64,000 nucleotides of DNA from Ignavibacteriota bacterium. Lineage in GTDB: Bacteria > Bacteroidota > Ignavibacteria > Tepidaquicellales > Tepidaquicellaceae. The DNA lies in assembly GCA_026390735.1 (NCBI GenBank), contig JAPLFJ010000037.1, positions 1 to 64,000 on the forward strand, given 5' to 3'. Position numbers and translations under genes: made by a program. The notes below the pieces were generated by a model. It saw only the letters and a list, made by a program, of their open reading frames with translations, had not been told where the DNA came from and searched no databases. This document shows positions 53,501-61,715 of this stretch, one piece after another (position 1 is the first letter of the stretch; every line of letters begins with the position of its first letter).

Positions 53501-53746
53501 AATGCTATTCGTCTGAATTTATTATAATTTTTATTAAAACACTTAATTTACTTATTTATATTTTAATAGAAAATGAAGAAAACACTTAAATTTTGAAATA
53601 ATTGATAATTCTCAATAATCAATCTGTGTTTTAAATATATCTTTTCAGCTTCATTTCTTTATGGAGTTATTCATCAGTCTATTTATGAAAATAAAGATTT
53701 TGAGATATGGGATTAAGAATATGGGTTGATAATCTGATTTAAAAAA

Positions 53747-53794
53747 GGAAACTAAAGTTTCCACCTAAAGAAACTAAAGTTTCCTTTCTAGGTG
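53747..53794. promoter_or_regulatory. Two tandem inverted repeats, operator-like
   Basis: GGAAACT-AA-AGTTTCC (53747-53762) is followed by CACCTA-AA-GAAACT-AA-AGTTTC...TAGGTG (53762-53794). Both share the core GAAACTAAAGTTTC, with centres 22 bases (about two helical turns) apart. The second is enclosed by outer arms CACCTA/TAGGTG. Two like palindromes two turns apart suggest cooperative binding by a dimeric regulator, though an RNA hairpin role is possible. Confidence 0.5.
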
Positions 53795-53883
53795 TTTACA
53801 AATGATAAAAGTGCTAGAACAGGGTAAAATGAGCATGTTACATCTGGCATGAAAATTGTTTGTATATTAGTGGTTTTGTCAAC

Positions 53884-53940
53884 CCTCCCTAATTGCCCCC
53901 TTGTCTTGACCCAATCCGAACAGGGGGGAAGTGAGGGAGG
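53884..53940. repeat. Large C-rich/G-rich hairpin upstream of the zinc-ribbon gene
   Basis: CCTCCCT (53884-53890) pairs with AGGGAGG (53934-53940), and inside CCCCCTTG (53096-offset within 53896-53903) pairs with CAGGGGGG (53921-53928). The loop is about 17 bases. It resembles the C/G-rich palindromic repeat at 13890. It ends 26 bases before the ATG at 53967 and would be in the leader of that gene if transcribed. Confidence 0.45.
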
Positions 53941-53966
53941 TAGCACAAACTAAGGAATATAATAAT

Positions 53967-54194
53967 ATGAATGTACAAATCAAAAAAATAAAGAGTGATT
54001 TTGAAGTAGTAAAGAGTACTTATAAGATATGTCCGAATTGTACCAACTTTCAACTGAAGTCACACAGAGATGAGCATTGTAATGTGTGCGGTTCTCTGTA
54101 TATAAGCAGTTGCCCTGCTTGTCTTGAACCGATTATTTATCCCATTTCCAGTTTTTGTCCTGTCTGTGGTACTAATTTAAAGAAAAAAGATTAA
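53967..54194 (+). CDS. Small double zinc-ribbon protein, 75 aa
   Basis: I placed the start at ATG 53967, which has AAGGA about 10 bases upstream; the frame is open to a GTG at 53931 but that lies in a hairpin. The protein has four CxxC knuckles: C22/C25, C38/C41, C49/C52 and C64/C67, in a two-ribbon (double zinc-ribbon) layout with CPNC, CNVC, CPAC and CPVCG. It has no other domain. Such proteins often bind nucleic acid or other proteins. It is 56 bases before rnhB on the same strand. Confidence 0.8.
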   Translation: MNVQIKKIKSDFEVVKSTYKICPNCTNFQLKSHRDEHCNVCGSLYISSCPACLEPIIYPISSFCPVCGTNLKKKD

Positions 54195-54250
54195 ATTTAA
54201 ACTTTCCTTACATTTTGCTATTTTCTTATTACAATAATTAAATAAGAGAA

Positions 54251-54817
54251 ATGGTTATATGTGGAATAGATGAAGCCGGAAGAGGACCTCTTGCGGGACC
54301 TGTAGTTATTTCCGGTGTGATAATGACGAAAGACAAGCCAATCGATGGAATCAGAGATTCCAAAAGACTAACATTTAACAAAAGGGAAGAACTATATCGC
54401 AAGATAATAGATAATGCTTCCCATTATGAAATTCAGGTAATAGATGAAACAGTAATTGATAGTATTAATATACTTAAATCATGTATGGTTGGGTTCGAAA
54501 ACATAATGAATAAGTTTAATGAATATTGTGAGATATTTCTGATAGACGGGAATTACTTAAAGTTTGAGGATAACAGGCAGGACAATTTTAAGTATGAGAC
54601 AATTGTCAAGGGTGACGACAAAATATATGAAATCTCATGTGCTTCAATTCTTGCAAAAGTGACCAGAGACAGGATGATGATTGAATATGACAAACTGTAT
54701 CCGAATTATGGATTTAAAAACCATAAGGGCTATGGTACAAAGAAACACATAGAAGCAATCTTAAATTACGGTCCGTGCAAAATACACCGTGCGACATTTT
54801 TGAAAAATATACTTTGA
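54251..54817 (+). CDS. rnhB: Ribonuclease HII
   Basis: RnhB cuts RNA in RNA-DNA hybrids and excises single ribonucleotides. The catalytic Asp-Glu are in CGIDEAGRGPLAGPVV (D7, E8), a further Asp is in FLIDGNY, and SILAKVTRDRMM and the C-terminal GYGTKKH motif are present. The 188-aa length is normal. yraN follows 4 bases later, a conserved pair. Confidence 0.96.
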   Translation: MVICGIDEAGRGPLAGPVVISGVIMTKDKPIDGIRDSKRLTFNKREELYRKIIDNASHYEIQVIDETVIDSINILKSCMVGFENIMNKFNEYCEIFLIDGNYLKFEDNRQDNFKYETIVKGDDKIYEISCASILAKVTRDRMMIEYDKLYPNYGFKNHKGYGTKKHIEAILNYGPCKIHRATFLKNIL

Positions 54818-54821
54818 ATTT

Positions 54822-55184
54822 ATGTCAGATTCCGGGGAATTAGGGAAATGGGGAGAGCAGTACGCAAAAGAAGAGTTACTTAAAAAGGGACTGAAATTTA
54901 TTGCGAGCAATTTCAGGTTTAAGAAACTTGAGATTGATTTAGTTTTCTTTGATAAAGTGAAGGATGAAATTATATTTGTAGAAGTTAAGACGAGAACTTC
55001 GGATTATTTCGGAGAACCAGAGGAAGCAATTAACAGTTTAAAGCAAAGAAAATTAAAGAACTGTGCATCAGTATTCCTGAAGATTAATAAGGAGTTTGAA
55101 AACTGTTCAGTCCGATATGATTCGTATGGAATCGTAAAACTTAAAGATGAAATTAAAGTAAGGCACACAGAAGATTCCTTCTGA
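54822..55184 (+). CDS. yraN: YraN/UPF0102 family protein
   Basis: A 120-aa protein with the Holliday-junction-resolvase-like fold of the UPF0102 family. GKWGEQYAKEELLKKGLKFI opens it, and the nuclease-like E-ID...VEVKTR pattern is present (EIDLVFFDK, FVEVKTRTSDYFG). Activity is unproven for most members. It converges with hemW, with only 10 bases between the stops. Confidence 0.92.
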   Translation: MSDSGELGKWGEQYAKEELLKKGLKFIASNFRFKKLEIDLVFFDKVKDEIIFVEVKTRTSDYFGEPEEAINSLKQRKLKNCASVFLKINKEFENCSVRYDSYGIVKLKDEIKVRHTEDSF

Positions 55185-55194
55185 AGTAAATCCA

Positions 55195-56325
55195 CTATTG
55201 CAGAAATCCGAGAGTGATTTCGTCTGCCAGTGCAAAACCTTTTTCGTTTAATTTTAGACTGTCGTTGTCTGCGACTGCTAAATTAAGTTTTAATATATTC
55301 TCTGCAACAATCTTAAAATCTTCCATAAATACACTACCGAACAATTGTTTATACTTCGCAAAATTTACTCCATTGCACCGCAATACAGAAATAAAGTAAT
55401 CATTTTTATGTTCAGTTGCTGAAAGTGTGTCATTCGTTTCAACAGGAAGAATACCTGCACTGAGTTTGTCGGTATATTGTTTTAAACTTTTCGGGTTTGA
55501 AAATCTATTGTTACCGATAAAGGAATGAGCAGACGGTCCAAGTCCAAGGTAGTAATCGAAATCCCAGTACTTCAGATTATGTTTTGAACGGAACCCATTC
55601 TTCGCATAATTTGAAACCTCATAATGATTGTAGCCATTACTATTTAAAATAGAATTAACAAACTCGTAAAACTGAGGGTTATCTGAATCGACAGTTTTCA
55701 GGAGGTTCTTTCTCTCGTATTCTTTATAAAGCAATGTTCCTTTCTCTAAAATCAAAGTATACGCGGAAATATGCTGTAAGCCGAGTTCAAGAAACTTATT
55801 TAAATTATATTTGACATCGCATAATTCCTGTCCGTTAAAAGAATAAATCAAATCAGCACTGACATTGTCAAATAAACTAACTGAGATTTCCAGTGATTTA
55901 ACGGCATCGCTGCCATTATGTAATCTTGTAAGGAATGATAATTCCTTATCGATGAATGACTGAACACCTACACTGATTCTGTTTGCACCTATACTTTTAA
56001 AATCGTAGAATTTAGATGTATCTCCAAGAATATCCTCGGGATTACATTCGATAGTTATTTCCGGAGAACTTAGAATTTTGAAATTATTATTAATGGATCT
56101 AATAATCTTATCAAATTGGTTTGTAGTTAATATACTGGGTGTGCCGCCTCCGAAAAAAACAGTATCAACAGTGCATCCGGGATATTTAAGTGAATACAGT
56201 TTAATCTCCTGTATTAATGCATCAACGAAATTGTCAATCAGACTAAGGTTAGTTGTGAGATAAAAATCACAATAAGTGCATCTTCTGTGACAGAAGGGAA
56301 TATGTATGTATAAGCCGAGGTTCAA
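55195..56325 (-). CDS. hemW: Radical SAM protein HemW
   Basis: HemW is a heme chaperone related to oxygen-independent coproporphyrinogen oxidase HemN. The radical-SAM cysteines are C12, C16 and C19 in FCHRRCTYCDFY. FFGGGTPS and the later ISVGVQSF and GHNLKYWDF-type (KHNLKYWDFDYYLGLGPSAH) segments are present. The start is TTG at 56325; no ATG is available before the conserved YIHIPFC. The fourth Cys used by HemN to bind a second cluster is absent (the motif is CxxxCxxC-D-F), which favours HemW over HemN. Confidence 0.93.
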   Translation of the reverse strand: MNLGLYIHIPFCHRRCTYCDFYLTTNLSLIDNFVDALIQEIKLYSLKYPGCTVDTVFFGGGTPSILTTNQFDKIIRSINNNFKILSSPEITIECNPEDILGDTSKFYDFKSIGANRISVGVQSFIDKELSFLTRLHNGSDAVKSLEISVSLFDNVSADLIYSFNGQELCDVKYNLNKFLELGLQHISAYTLILEKGTLLYKEYERKNLLKTVDSDNPQFYEFVNSILNSNGYNHYEVSNYAKNGFRSKHNLKYWDFDYYLGLGPSAHSFIGNNRFSNPKSLKQYTDKLSAGILPVETNDTLSATEHKNDYFISVLRCNGVNFAKYKQLFGSVFMEDFKIVAENILKLNLAVADNDSLKLNEKGFALADEITLGFLQ

Positions 56326-56396
56326 ATTGAATACTCTAAATATAATTTACTTTTACCTAAAAAATGAATAAATTAATAGCAAATTAAAAGAACATA

Positions 56397-57257
56397 ATGA
56401 AAAATATATTTTTACTGTTTTTTCTTACTTTGGGTGTATTAACATTCAGTAATTTGTATTCGCAAACAGAGGACACATTACAAACAAGCAATGACACAGT
56501 AATAACGGCAGTTGATACATTAAGCATAAAGGATTCAGTGCGAAATGCTTTTCTTAATTCTCCTGAGAGATTAAAAGTAGTTGCGCTTATAAATCAGGTA
56601 AATGAAACTTCAGCCAAAGTAGATTTAATACATTCTGAAAGTATAGTAAAGTTTAAAACTTCTTCGATTGACGAGACAGGTGAAATTGAGATTAAGATAA
56701 AGAAAAAAGATGATTTGTGGTTCAGGATATGGGGCAGTTTTGCTTTTGTGAGTAAGGATGCTTTCATAGCGCATTTCAACAGAAAGAAATTTATATATTT
56801 TAACAATTTAGATGAAAAAGTAATAGAAGGTACGACTACAGATAATAACATAGGTTATCTTGCAAGGATAAAATGTTCGTTTGATGATTTGATGAATGTG
56901 ATGTCAGGAACGGGAAGTGTAGTATACAGTAATACAGACACATTATCCACAGAGAATGAGAATGTGATAGTTGTAAAAGGAAAAGAAAGGGTTGTGAAAT
57001 ACACATTAGATGCGGGTAAGAAGTATGTTGAAAAATATTCCTACTACAATTCTAAGAAAAAAGAGTATTTGCGTGTTAATTTTGGCAATTTTATAAATGT
57101 AAACGGCGGTTATTTTGCTAAAAAAGTTGATATAACAAAGCCAATAACGAGTGAATATATTAAAATTGTGAATGAAAATTACACAACAAACAATCAAAAC
57201 ATGAATTTTACTGTTGATTTTCCATCTGATGTAAGAAGGGTAAAATGGGATAAATGA
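56397..57257 (+). CDS. DUF4292 (LolA-like) exported protein
   Basis: A signal peptide (about 1-22) is followed by a beta-rich domain with the LolA-like pattern seen in DUF4292 proteins of Bacteroidota: ALINQVNETSAKVDLIHSES, then repeated amphipathic strands and 'RIWGSFAFVSKDAFIAHF'. Such proteins are thought to bind lipid or lipoprotein in the periplasm. Length (286 aa) fits. It is divergent from hemW with 71 bases between. Function is not established. Confidence 0.8.
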   Translation: MKNIFLLFFLTLGVLTFSNLYSQTEDTLQTSNDTVITAVDTLSIKDSVRNAFLNSPERLKVVALINQVNETSAKVDLIHSESIVKFKTSSIDETGEIEIKIKKKDDLWFRIWGSFAFVSKDAFIAHFNRKKFIYFNNLDEKVIEGTTTDNNIGYLARIKCSFDDLMNVMSGTGSVVYSNTDTLSTENENVIVVKGKERVVKYTLDAGKKYVEKYSYYNSKKKEYLRVNFGNFINVNGGYFAKKVDITKPITSEYIKIVNENYTTNNQNMNFTVDFPSDVRRVKWDK

Positions 57258-57376
57258 CAGACTAATTATAGACCAATTTGAGTCTAATTAGAGACTAATT
57301 ATAGACCAATTAGAGACTAATTAGAGACCAAGATAAGACTAATTTAACCGACAACAGACCGACAGGAGACCGATGG
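57258..57376 (+). repeat. GAGACTAATT/GAGACCAATT short-period tandem repeat
   Basis: About nine degenerate words alternate between GACTAATT and GACCAATT, ending in GACAACAGACCGACAGGAGA. The same words in the same orientation occur at 15399-15445. It starts immediately after the DUF4292 stop codon. Confidence 0.75.
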
Positions 57377-57585
57377 GAAATTTATTGATTTAGAATTGCA
57401 AGATTTAAAAGACCAGCAAATTCAAACCTTTCTGTTTGAAAGAATAATACCTTATATATATACTTCTCTAATGTATGATTATTTTGCCATCGAAATCACA
57501 AATATTATTCAAAATAATGTTTAATATTAAATAAGTAAATAATCAAATCTATAATTCAGTACCCACCTGAGACAAGCATTTATCA

Positions 57586-57616
57586 TTGAGTTACAGGTTT
57601 ATAATAGATAATTTTG
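57586..57616 (+). promoter_or_regulatory. Promoter TTG-N20-TAATTTTG for the isocitrate dehydrogenase
   Basis: TTG at 57586-57588 and TAATTTTG at 57609-57616 are separated by exactly 20 bases. The leader is then about 35 bases and ends in a strong GGAGG six bases before the ATG. Confidence 0.65.
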
Positions 57617-57656
57617 TATACCCTAAAATTAAAAAATATACATTTCGGAGGAAAGT

Positions 57657-58775
57657 ATGGCAAAGTACAAAATAGCTTATCTACCCGGTGATGGCGTAGG
57701 TATAGAAGTATTAGAAGCTTCAAAGATAGTTTTAGATAAAGTAGGTTTTGATGCAGAGTATATACATGGTGATATTGGCTGGGAGTTCTGGTGTAAAGAA
57801 GGTGATGCATTTCCCGAGAGAACAATTGAGCTGTTAAAGAATGTTGATGCAGCATTGTTCGGTGCAATCACATCTAAGCCAGTGAAAGCCGCAGCGGCAG
57901 AGTTGGTTCCTGAACTTCAGGACAAAGGATTGATTTACCGTTCACCGATAGTAAGGATGAGACAGATGTTTGACCTTTATACCTGTTTAAGACCCTGCAA
58001 GGGATACGATGGTAATCCGTTAAATTTTAAAGATAATATTGATCTTGTAGTGTTCAGAGAAAATACTGAGGGTATGTATTCAGGGGTTGAGTTTAATCCT
58101 GTACCTGAAGAGCTTTCTGCTTTGCTGACAAAACTTTCAAAACCATTTGCACCATTCAAGGATTTAGCACCAGACCAGTATGCAATTTCCTGTAAGATAA
58201 ATACTAAGAAAGGTTCTGAGAGAATTATCAGAGCAGCATTTGAATTTGCAAGAAAATTCAACAGGAAAAAAGTTACTGTTGTACATAAATCAAATGTTGT
58301 AAGAGCCACCGACGGTTTATTCCTTGAGATGGCAAAAGAAGTTAAGAAAGATTTCCCTGAGATAGCGATGGATGATGCTAACATCGATGCAATAACGATG
58401 TGGCTTTTGAAGAATCCGCATAATTATGATGTACTTGTTGCGCCGAATTTATTTGGTGATATTATTTCAGATTTATGCGCACAGATGGTAGGCGGTCTTG
58501 GTTTTGGCTGTTCAGGAAACATCGGCGTAAAACTTGGTGTTTTTGAACCTACACACGGTTCAGCTCCAAAATACGTTGGTATGTACAAAGTTAATCCGAT
58601 TGCAACCATATTATCAGCAAAGATGATGCTTGACTGGTTAGGCGAAAAGGAACTTTGTGAGAAGATAGAAAATGCAACAAAGGCAGTAATAAAAGAAGGT
58701 AAAGTGAAAACTTATGATATGGGAGGTTCGAACACAACAATCGAAATGGCAAATGCAATCGCAGCAAAGATATAA
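57657..58775 (+). CDS. NAD-type isocitrate dehydrogenase (isocitrate/isopropylmalate family)
   Basis: A beta-decarboxylating dehydrogenase. The opening IAYLPGDGVGIEVLEAS, FRENTEGMYSGVEF and the metal/substrate segment APNLFGDIISDLCAQMVGGL with SGNIG are present. The ENTEGxYSG and GLGFGCSGNIG patterns fit NAD-dependent isocitrate dehydrogenase more than LeuB (which has GSLGMLPSA). It would convert isocitrate to 2-oxoglutarate in the TCA cycle. At 372 aa it is slightly longer than LeuB. Homoisocitrate or tartrate-type specificity cannot be excluded. It has a strong Shine-Dalgarno (GGAGG) and its own promoter and terminator, so it is a single-gene unit. Confidence 0.88.
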   Translation: MAKYKIAYLPGDGVGIEVLEASKIVLDKVGFDAEYIHGDIGWEFWCKEGDAFPERTIELLKNVDAALFGAITSKPVKAAAAELVPELQDKGLIYRSPIVRMRQMFDLYTCLRPCKGYDGNPLNFKDNIDLVVFRENTEGMYSGVEFNPVPEELSALLTKLSKPFAPFKDLAPDQYAISCKINTKKGSERIIRAAFEFARKFNRKKVTVVHKSNVVRATDGLFLEMAKEVKKDFPEIAMDDANIDAITMWLLKNPHNYDVLVAPNLFGDIISDLCAQMVGGLGFGCSGNIGVKLGVFEPTHGSAPKYVGMYKVNPIATILSAKMMLDWLGEKELCEKIENATKAVIKEGKVKTYDMGGSNTTIEMANAIAAKI

Positions 58776-58811
58776 TCAAGCATTAATAGAAATTAATAAT
58801 TTATAAAACGC

Positions 58812-58840
58812 AAAACCTCTCGCAGAAGCGGGAGGTTTTC
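58812..58840 (+). terminator. Rho-independent terminator after the isocitrate dehydrogenase
   Basis: AAAACCTCTCGC (58812-58823) pairs with GCGGGAGGTTTT (58828-58839) around AGAA, with one G-T wobble. It lies 37 bases after the stop and 17 bases before the next ATG. Confidence 0.85.
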
Positions 58841-58856
58841 TATTAATAAAAAATTT

Positions 58857-59762
58857 ATGAATAAAATATTTATTCACGAAGTCGGGATGAGGGATGGTTT
58901 ACAAGTTGAACAGCAGATTGTCCCAACCCAAACAAAGATTAACTGGATTAAAGAACTTATGGAAACAGGTGTTGATATAATACAGGTTGGTTCATTTGTA
59001 CATCCTGTTAAAGTACCGACAATGGCAGACACCGATGAACTCTTTAAGTACTTTTCCAAGCCTGAGAATAAAAAATCAAATACTATACTTGCAGGATTAG
59101 TGCTGAACGAAAAAGGACTTGAGAGAGGAATGGAGGCAGGAGTAGAGATGTTTTGCATGGGTGTATCGGCGAGTGAGACACACAGCAAGAAGAATACAGG
59201 CATGACGACCGATGAAGCTCTTGAAAGAATAATACCGATGGCAAAGAATGCAAAGGCGGCAGGTAAGGAAGTACAGGTATCGGTGCAGTCAGCATTTGGC
59301 TGCAGTTTTGAAGGAGAAATTCCAAGAGAAAGAGTATTTAACATCGTAGAAAAATACCTACAGAATGGAATTTTAAACATAAGTCTTGCGGATACGGCAG
59401 GGCATGCAAACCCGATACAGGTTGAAGATATAATTGCATCAATATACAGTATGAATCCTGATGCAAAACTATCCTGTCATTTCCACGATACGTACGGATT
59501 AGGAATCGCAAACTGCTTTATGGCTTTTAAACACGGTGTAAAATATTTTGAATCTGCGTTTGCAGGCCTTGGAGGTTGTCCTTTTACAGCGAAGGCAAGT
59601 GGAAATGTATGCACTGAAGATTTGGTAAATATGTTCAACAGGTTTGATTTAAGGAAAGATATTGATTTGAAAAAGATAGTAGGAATTGCGAAGAAAGCTG
59701 AAGCATTATTCGGCAGGGAGTTGCCGGGGAAGATTTTGAAAGTCGGATTATTAGAATATTAA
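58857..59762 (+). CDS. mvaB: Hydroxymethylglutaryl-CoA lyase
   Basis: It splits HMG-CoA into acetyl-CoA and acetoacetate, the last step of leucine degradation or ketone production. HEVGMRDGLQVEQ opens the TIM barrel; the metal ligands and the HFHDTYG-type CHFHDTYGLG motif are present, and the catalytic Cys is in GGCPFTAKASGN. Length (301 aa) is normal. It is followed 12 bases later by a class III CoA-transferase, suggesting a two-gene unit. The start codon sits 17 bases after a terminator. Confidence 0.92.
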   Translation: MNKIFIHEVGMRDGLQVEQQIVPTQTKINWIKELMETGVDIIQVGSFVHPVKVPTMADTDELFKYFSKPENKKSNTILAGLVLNEKGLERGMEAGVEMFCMGVSASETHSKKNTGMTTDEALERIIPMAKNAKAAGKEVQVSVQSAFGCSFEGEIPRERVFNIVEKYLQNGILNISLADTAGHANPIQVEDIIASIYSMNPDAKLSCHFHDTYGLGIANCFMAFKHGVKYFESAFAGLGGCPFTAKASGNVCTEDLVNMFNRFDLRKDIDLKKIVGIAKKAEALFGRELPGKILKVGLLEY

Positions 59763-59774
59763 AATTTTATTAAT

Positions 59775-60977
59775 ATGGAAAAAGAAAAATCGTTAAAAGG
59801 AGTAAGGGTATTAGACCTTACTAATGTATTAGCAGGACCTTTTGCTACTTTACATTTAGCGCTTTGCGGTGCTGAAGTTATAAAAATTGAAACTCCTGGT
59901 TCAGGAGATTTAGCAAGAAAACTGGGTAATGTTCCTGACTTTAACAAAAAGAATATGGGAACAAGTTTTCTTGCACAGAACTGCAGCAAGAAATCACTGA
60001 CATTAAATTTGAAGGATGATAAGGCAAAAGAGATTTTTAAGAAGTTAGTAAAGAACTCTGACGTTGTGGTTGAGAATTTCAGACCAGGTGTAATGAAAAG
60101 ATTAGGACTCTCGTATGAAGTTTTGAGCGAAATAAATCCTGGAATAGTTTATTGTGCAATTTCGGGATTCGGACAGACGGGCCCTGATGCGTTTAAACCT
60201 GCTTACGACCAGATAATACAGGGACTCAGTGGCGTGATGGCAATTAACGGTGATGAGACATTAAACCCATTGAGGACGGGTTTTCCTGTTTGCGATACGG
60301 TCGGCGGACTTAATGCTGCATTTGCAATAATGGTAGCTTTGTTTTATAAAGAGAAGACAGGTACCGGGCAGTTTATTGATATAGCGATGCTCGATTCTAT
60401 AATGCCATTTAACGGATGGGTTGCAGCTAATTTATTAATAGGTGGGAAGCAGCCTGTACTTATGGGAAATGATAATTTCACTGCAGCGCCATCGGGGACA
60501 TTTGTAACAAAAGACGGATACTTAAACATAGCAGCGAATAAGCAGGAGCAATGGGAAGATTTATGCGATGTGCTTGGAGTGCCTGAACTTAAAGAAGACG
60601 CGAGGTTTAAAGAAAGAGATACAAGAAAAGGAAACAGGAAAGCACTCACACCTTTGCTTGAGGCCAAATTAAAAGAAAATGATACAACATATTGGTCAGA
60701 AGCATTGAACGCAAAAGGAATCCCTTCCGGAGAAATACTGAGCCTTGATGATGCTTTGAATCAGCCACAGGTTAAACACCGAAATGCGATTGCAGAAGTT
60801 GAGACTCCTGAAGTAGGGAAGATAAAAGTGTTTAATTTAACAGCCAAGTTTGATAAAACCAACGGTGATGTAGACACACCTCCTCCTACACTATCACAGC
60901 ATACAGATGAAATCCTCAGCGGACTCGGGTATACGGAAAAAGAGATAGAAGAATTTAAAGAGAACAAAGTAGTATAA
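59775..60977 (+). CDS. Class III (CaiB/BaiF) CoA-transferase
   Basis: Family III enzymes move CoA between carboxylic acids through a bound Asp thioester. LKGVRVLDLTNVLAGPFATL opens the protein. CAISGFGQTGPDAFKPAYDQ carries the catalytic Asp in YDQIIQGLSG. Length (400 aa) is normal. Being paired with HMG-CoA lyase, it may activate hydroxymethylglutarate with succinyl-CoA, as the related eukaryotic enzyme does; this is inference. Other acceptors (glutarate, itaconate) fit too. Confidence 0.88.
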   Translation: MEKEKSLKGVRVLDLTNVLAGPFATLHLALCGAEVIKIETPGSGDLARKLGNVPDFNKKNMGTSFLAQNCSKKSLTLNLKDDKAKEIFKKLVKNSDVVVENFRPGVMKRLGLSYEVLSEINPGIVYCAISGFGQTGPDAFKPAYDQIIQGLSGVMAINGDETLNPLRTGFPVCDTVGGLNAAFAIMVALFYKEKTGTGQFIDIAMLDSIMPFNGWVAANLLIGGKQPVLMGNDNFTAAPSGTFVTKDGYLNIAANKQEQWEDLCDVLGVPELKEDARFKERDTRKGNRKALTPLLEAKLKENDTTYWSEALNAKGIPSGEILSLDDALNQPQVKHRNAIAEVETPEVGKIKVFNLTAKFDKTNGDVDTPPPTLSQHTDEILSGLGYTEKEIEEFKENKVV

Positions 60978-60998
60978 TCGGTTTTAGTTTAATAACGG

Positions 60999-61034
60999 AA
61001 GCCTGTATAAGAGAAAATTCTTATACAGGCTTTT
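60999..61034 (+). terminator. Rho-independent terminator after the CoA-transferase
   Basis: AAGCCTGTATAAGA and TCTTATACAGGCTT form a 14-bp stem with a 6-base loop, followed by TT. It lies about 21 bases after the CoA-transferase stop. Confidence 0.85.
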
Positions 61035-61131
61035 CATTTATCGCTGAAATTAGTCACTCAGATAATACTGAAATAAGTATGGAATAATTCATTAAAAAAC
61101 ATTATGTTCCCAATTAAGTTTAAAAAATATA

Positions 61132-61704
61132 ATGACACCAGAAACAGTTATAGAGAAAGTACAGAATAATAAACCTGAAAACGGATGGGCTATATTTAAG
61201 TATAATTTAAAATATGCTATCTCGAGAATTTTATTCAGGGGCCTCTTGTTTTGCGTTGTGCTTGTAATGGCTGCGGCATTTTCGGTCAGTGCTCTGAAGA
61301 CGCATCAAACTTCTTTTATACTGTTCACACTGATATCGGTTTTATTTATTCTTGTGTCCGTTTTATCTATTGTGATTGTTATATGGGAATTATTTTATTC
61401 TAAAAAGAGTATGATAGTCCTGACAAACGAGGGGGTAGTTAAAAACTTTAAGAACAGTCTTGAATATTTTCCGTTTGACTGCATAACTAATCTTAATGCA
61501 ACTAATCAGTATTCAGACAGCACACCCGCAATTACCAGACGAAGAGATCAGTATATAGATTTCAGGGATAAAAGGACCGGGAAATCAATAAATCTTGTTA
61601 AGAACAGAATATTCGGGAATCCAGAGCCAATTTTTAATATTCTCAAAAGCAGAATCACAGGTGATTCTTTTGTAAGTGTAAGAAACGATTTTTATAATAA
61701 CTAA
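61132..61704 (+). CDS. Membrane protein of unknown function, 190 aa, PH-like tail
   Basis: I do not recognise it by name. It has two membrane spans (about 37-53 and 61-87) and then a soluble C-terminal domain (about 95-190) whose strand pattern (SMIVLTNEGVVKNFKNS...YFPFDCITNL...IDFRDKRTGKSINL) looks like a bacterial PH-like domain. It is the first of three closely spaced genes (gaps of 11 bases and a 4-base overlap). No promoter of the N20 type was found. Confidence 0.7.
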   Translation: MTPETVIEKVQNNKPENGWAIFKYNLKYAISRILFRGLLFCVVLVMAAAFSVSALKTHQTSFILFTLISVLFILVSVLSIVIVIWELFYSKKSMIVLTNEGVVKNFKNSLEYFPFDCITNLNATNQYSDSTPAITRRRDQYIDFRDKRTGKSINLVKNRIFGNPEPIFNILKSRITGDSFVSVRNDFYNN

Positions 61705-61715
61705 ACCAAACTATT

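Larger units (their letters stand above)
53501..53966. other. Divergent intergenic region with paired palindromes
   Basis: No gene is seen before the ATG at 53967. The region separates the long minus operon from the zinc-ribbon gene. It holds two similar inverted repeats at 53747-53794 and a large G/C-rich hairpin at 53884-53940. A further stretch, 53501-53740, is AT-rich with no recognised element. No exact TAnnTTTG box with suitable TTG was found on either strand. Confidence 0.6.
57258..57656. other. Spacer with GACTAATT repeats, no gene seen
   Basis: From 57258 to about 57376 it is a run of 'AGACTAATTATAGACCAATT'-type words with a period of about 10-11 bases, related to the text at 15399-15440. 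The rest (57377-57580) is AT-rich with no recognised element. The promoter of the IDH gene is at 57586-57616. Confidence 0.6.

Noticed and set aside
53931-53966. GTG start for the zinc-ribbon gene
   Set aside because: It lies in the right arm of a hairpin; the ATG at 53967 has a Shine-Dalgarno and begins the plausible protein.
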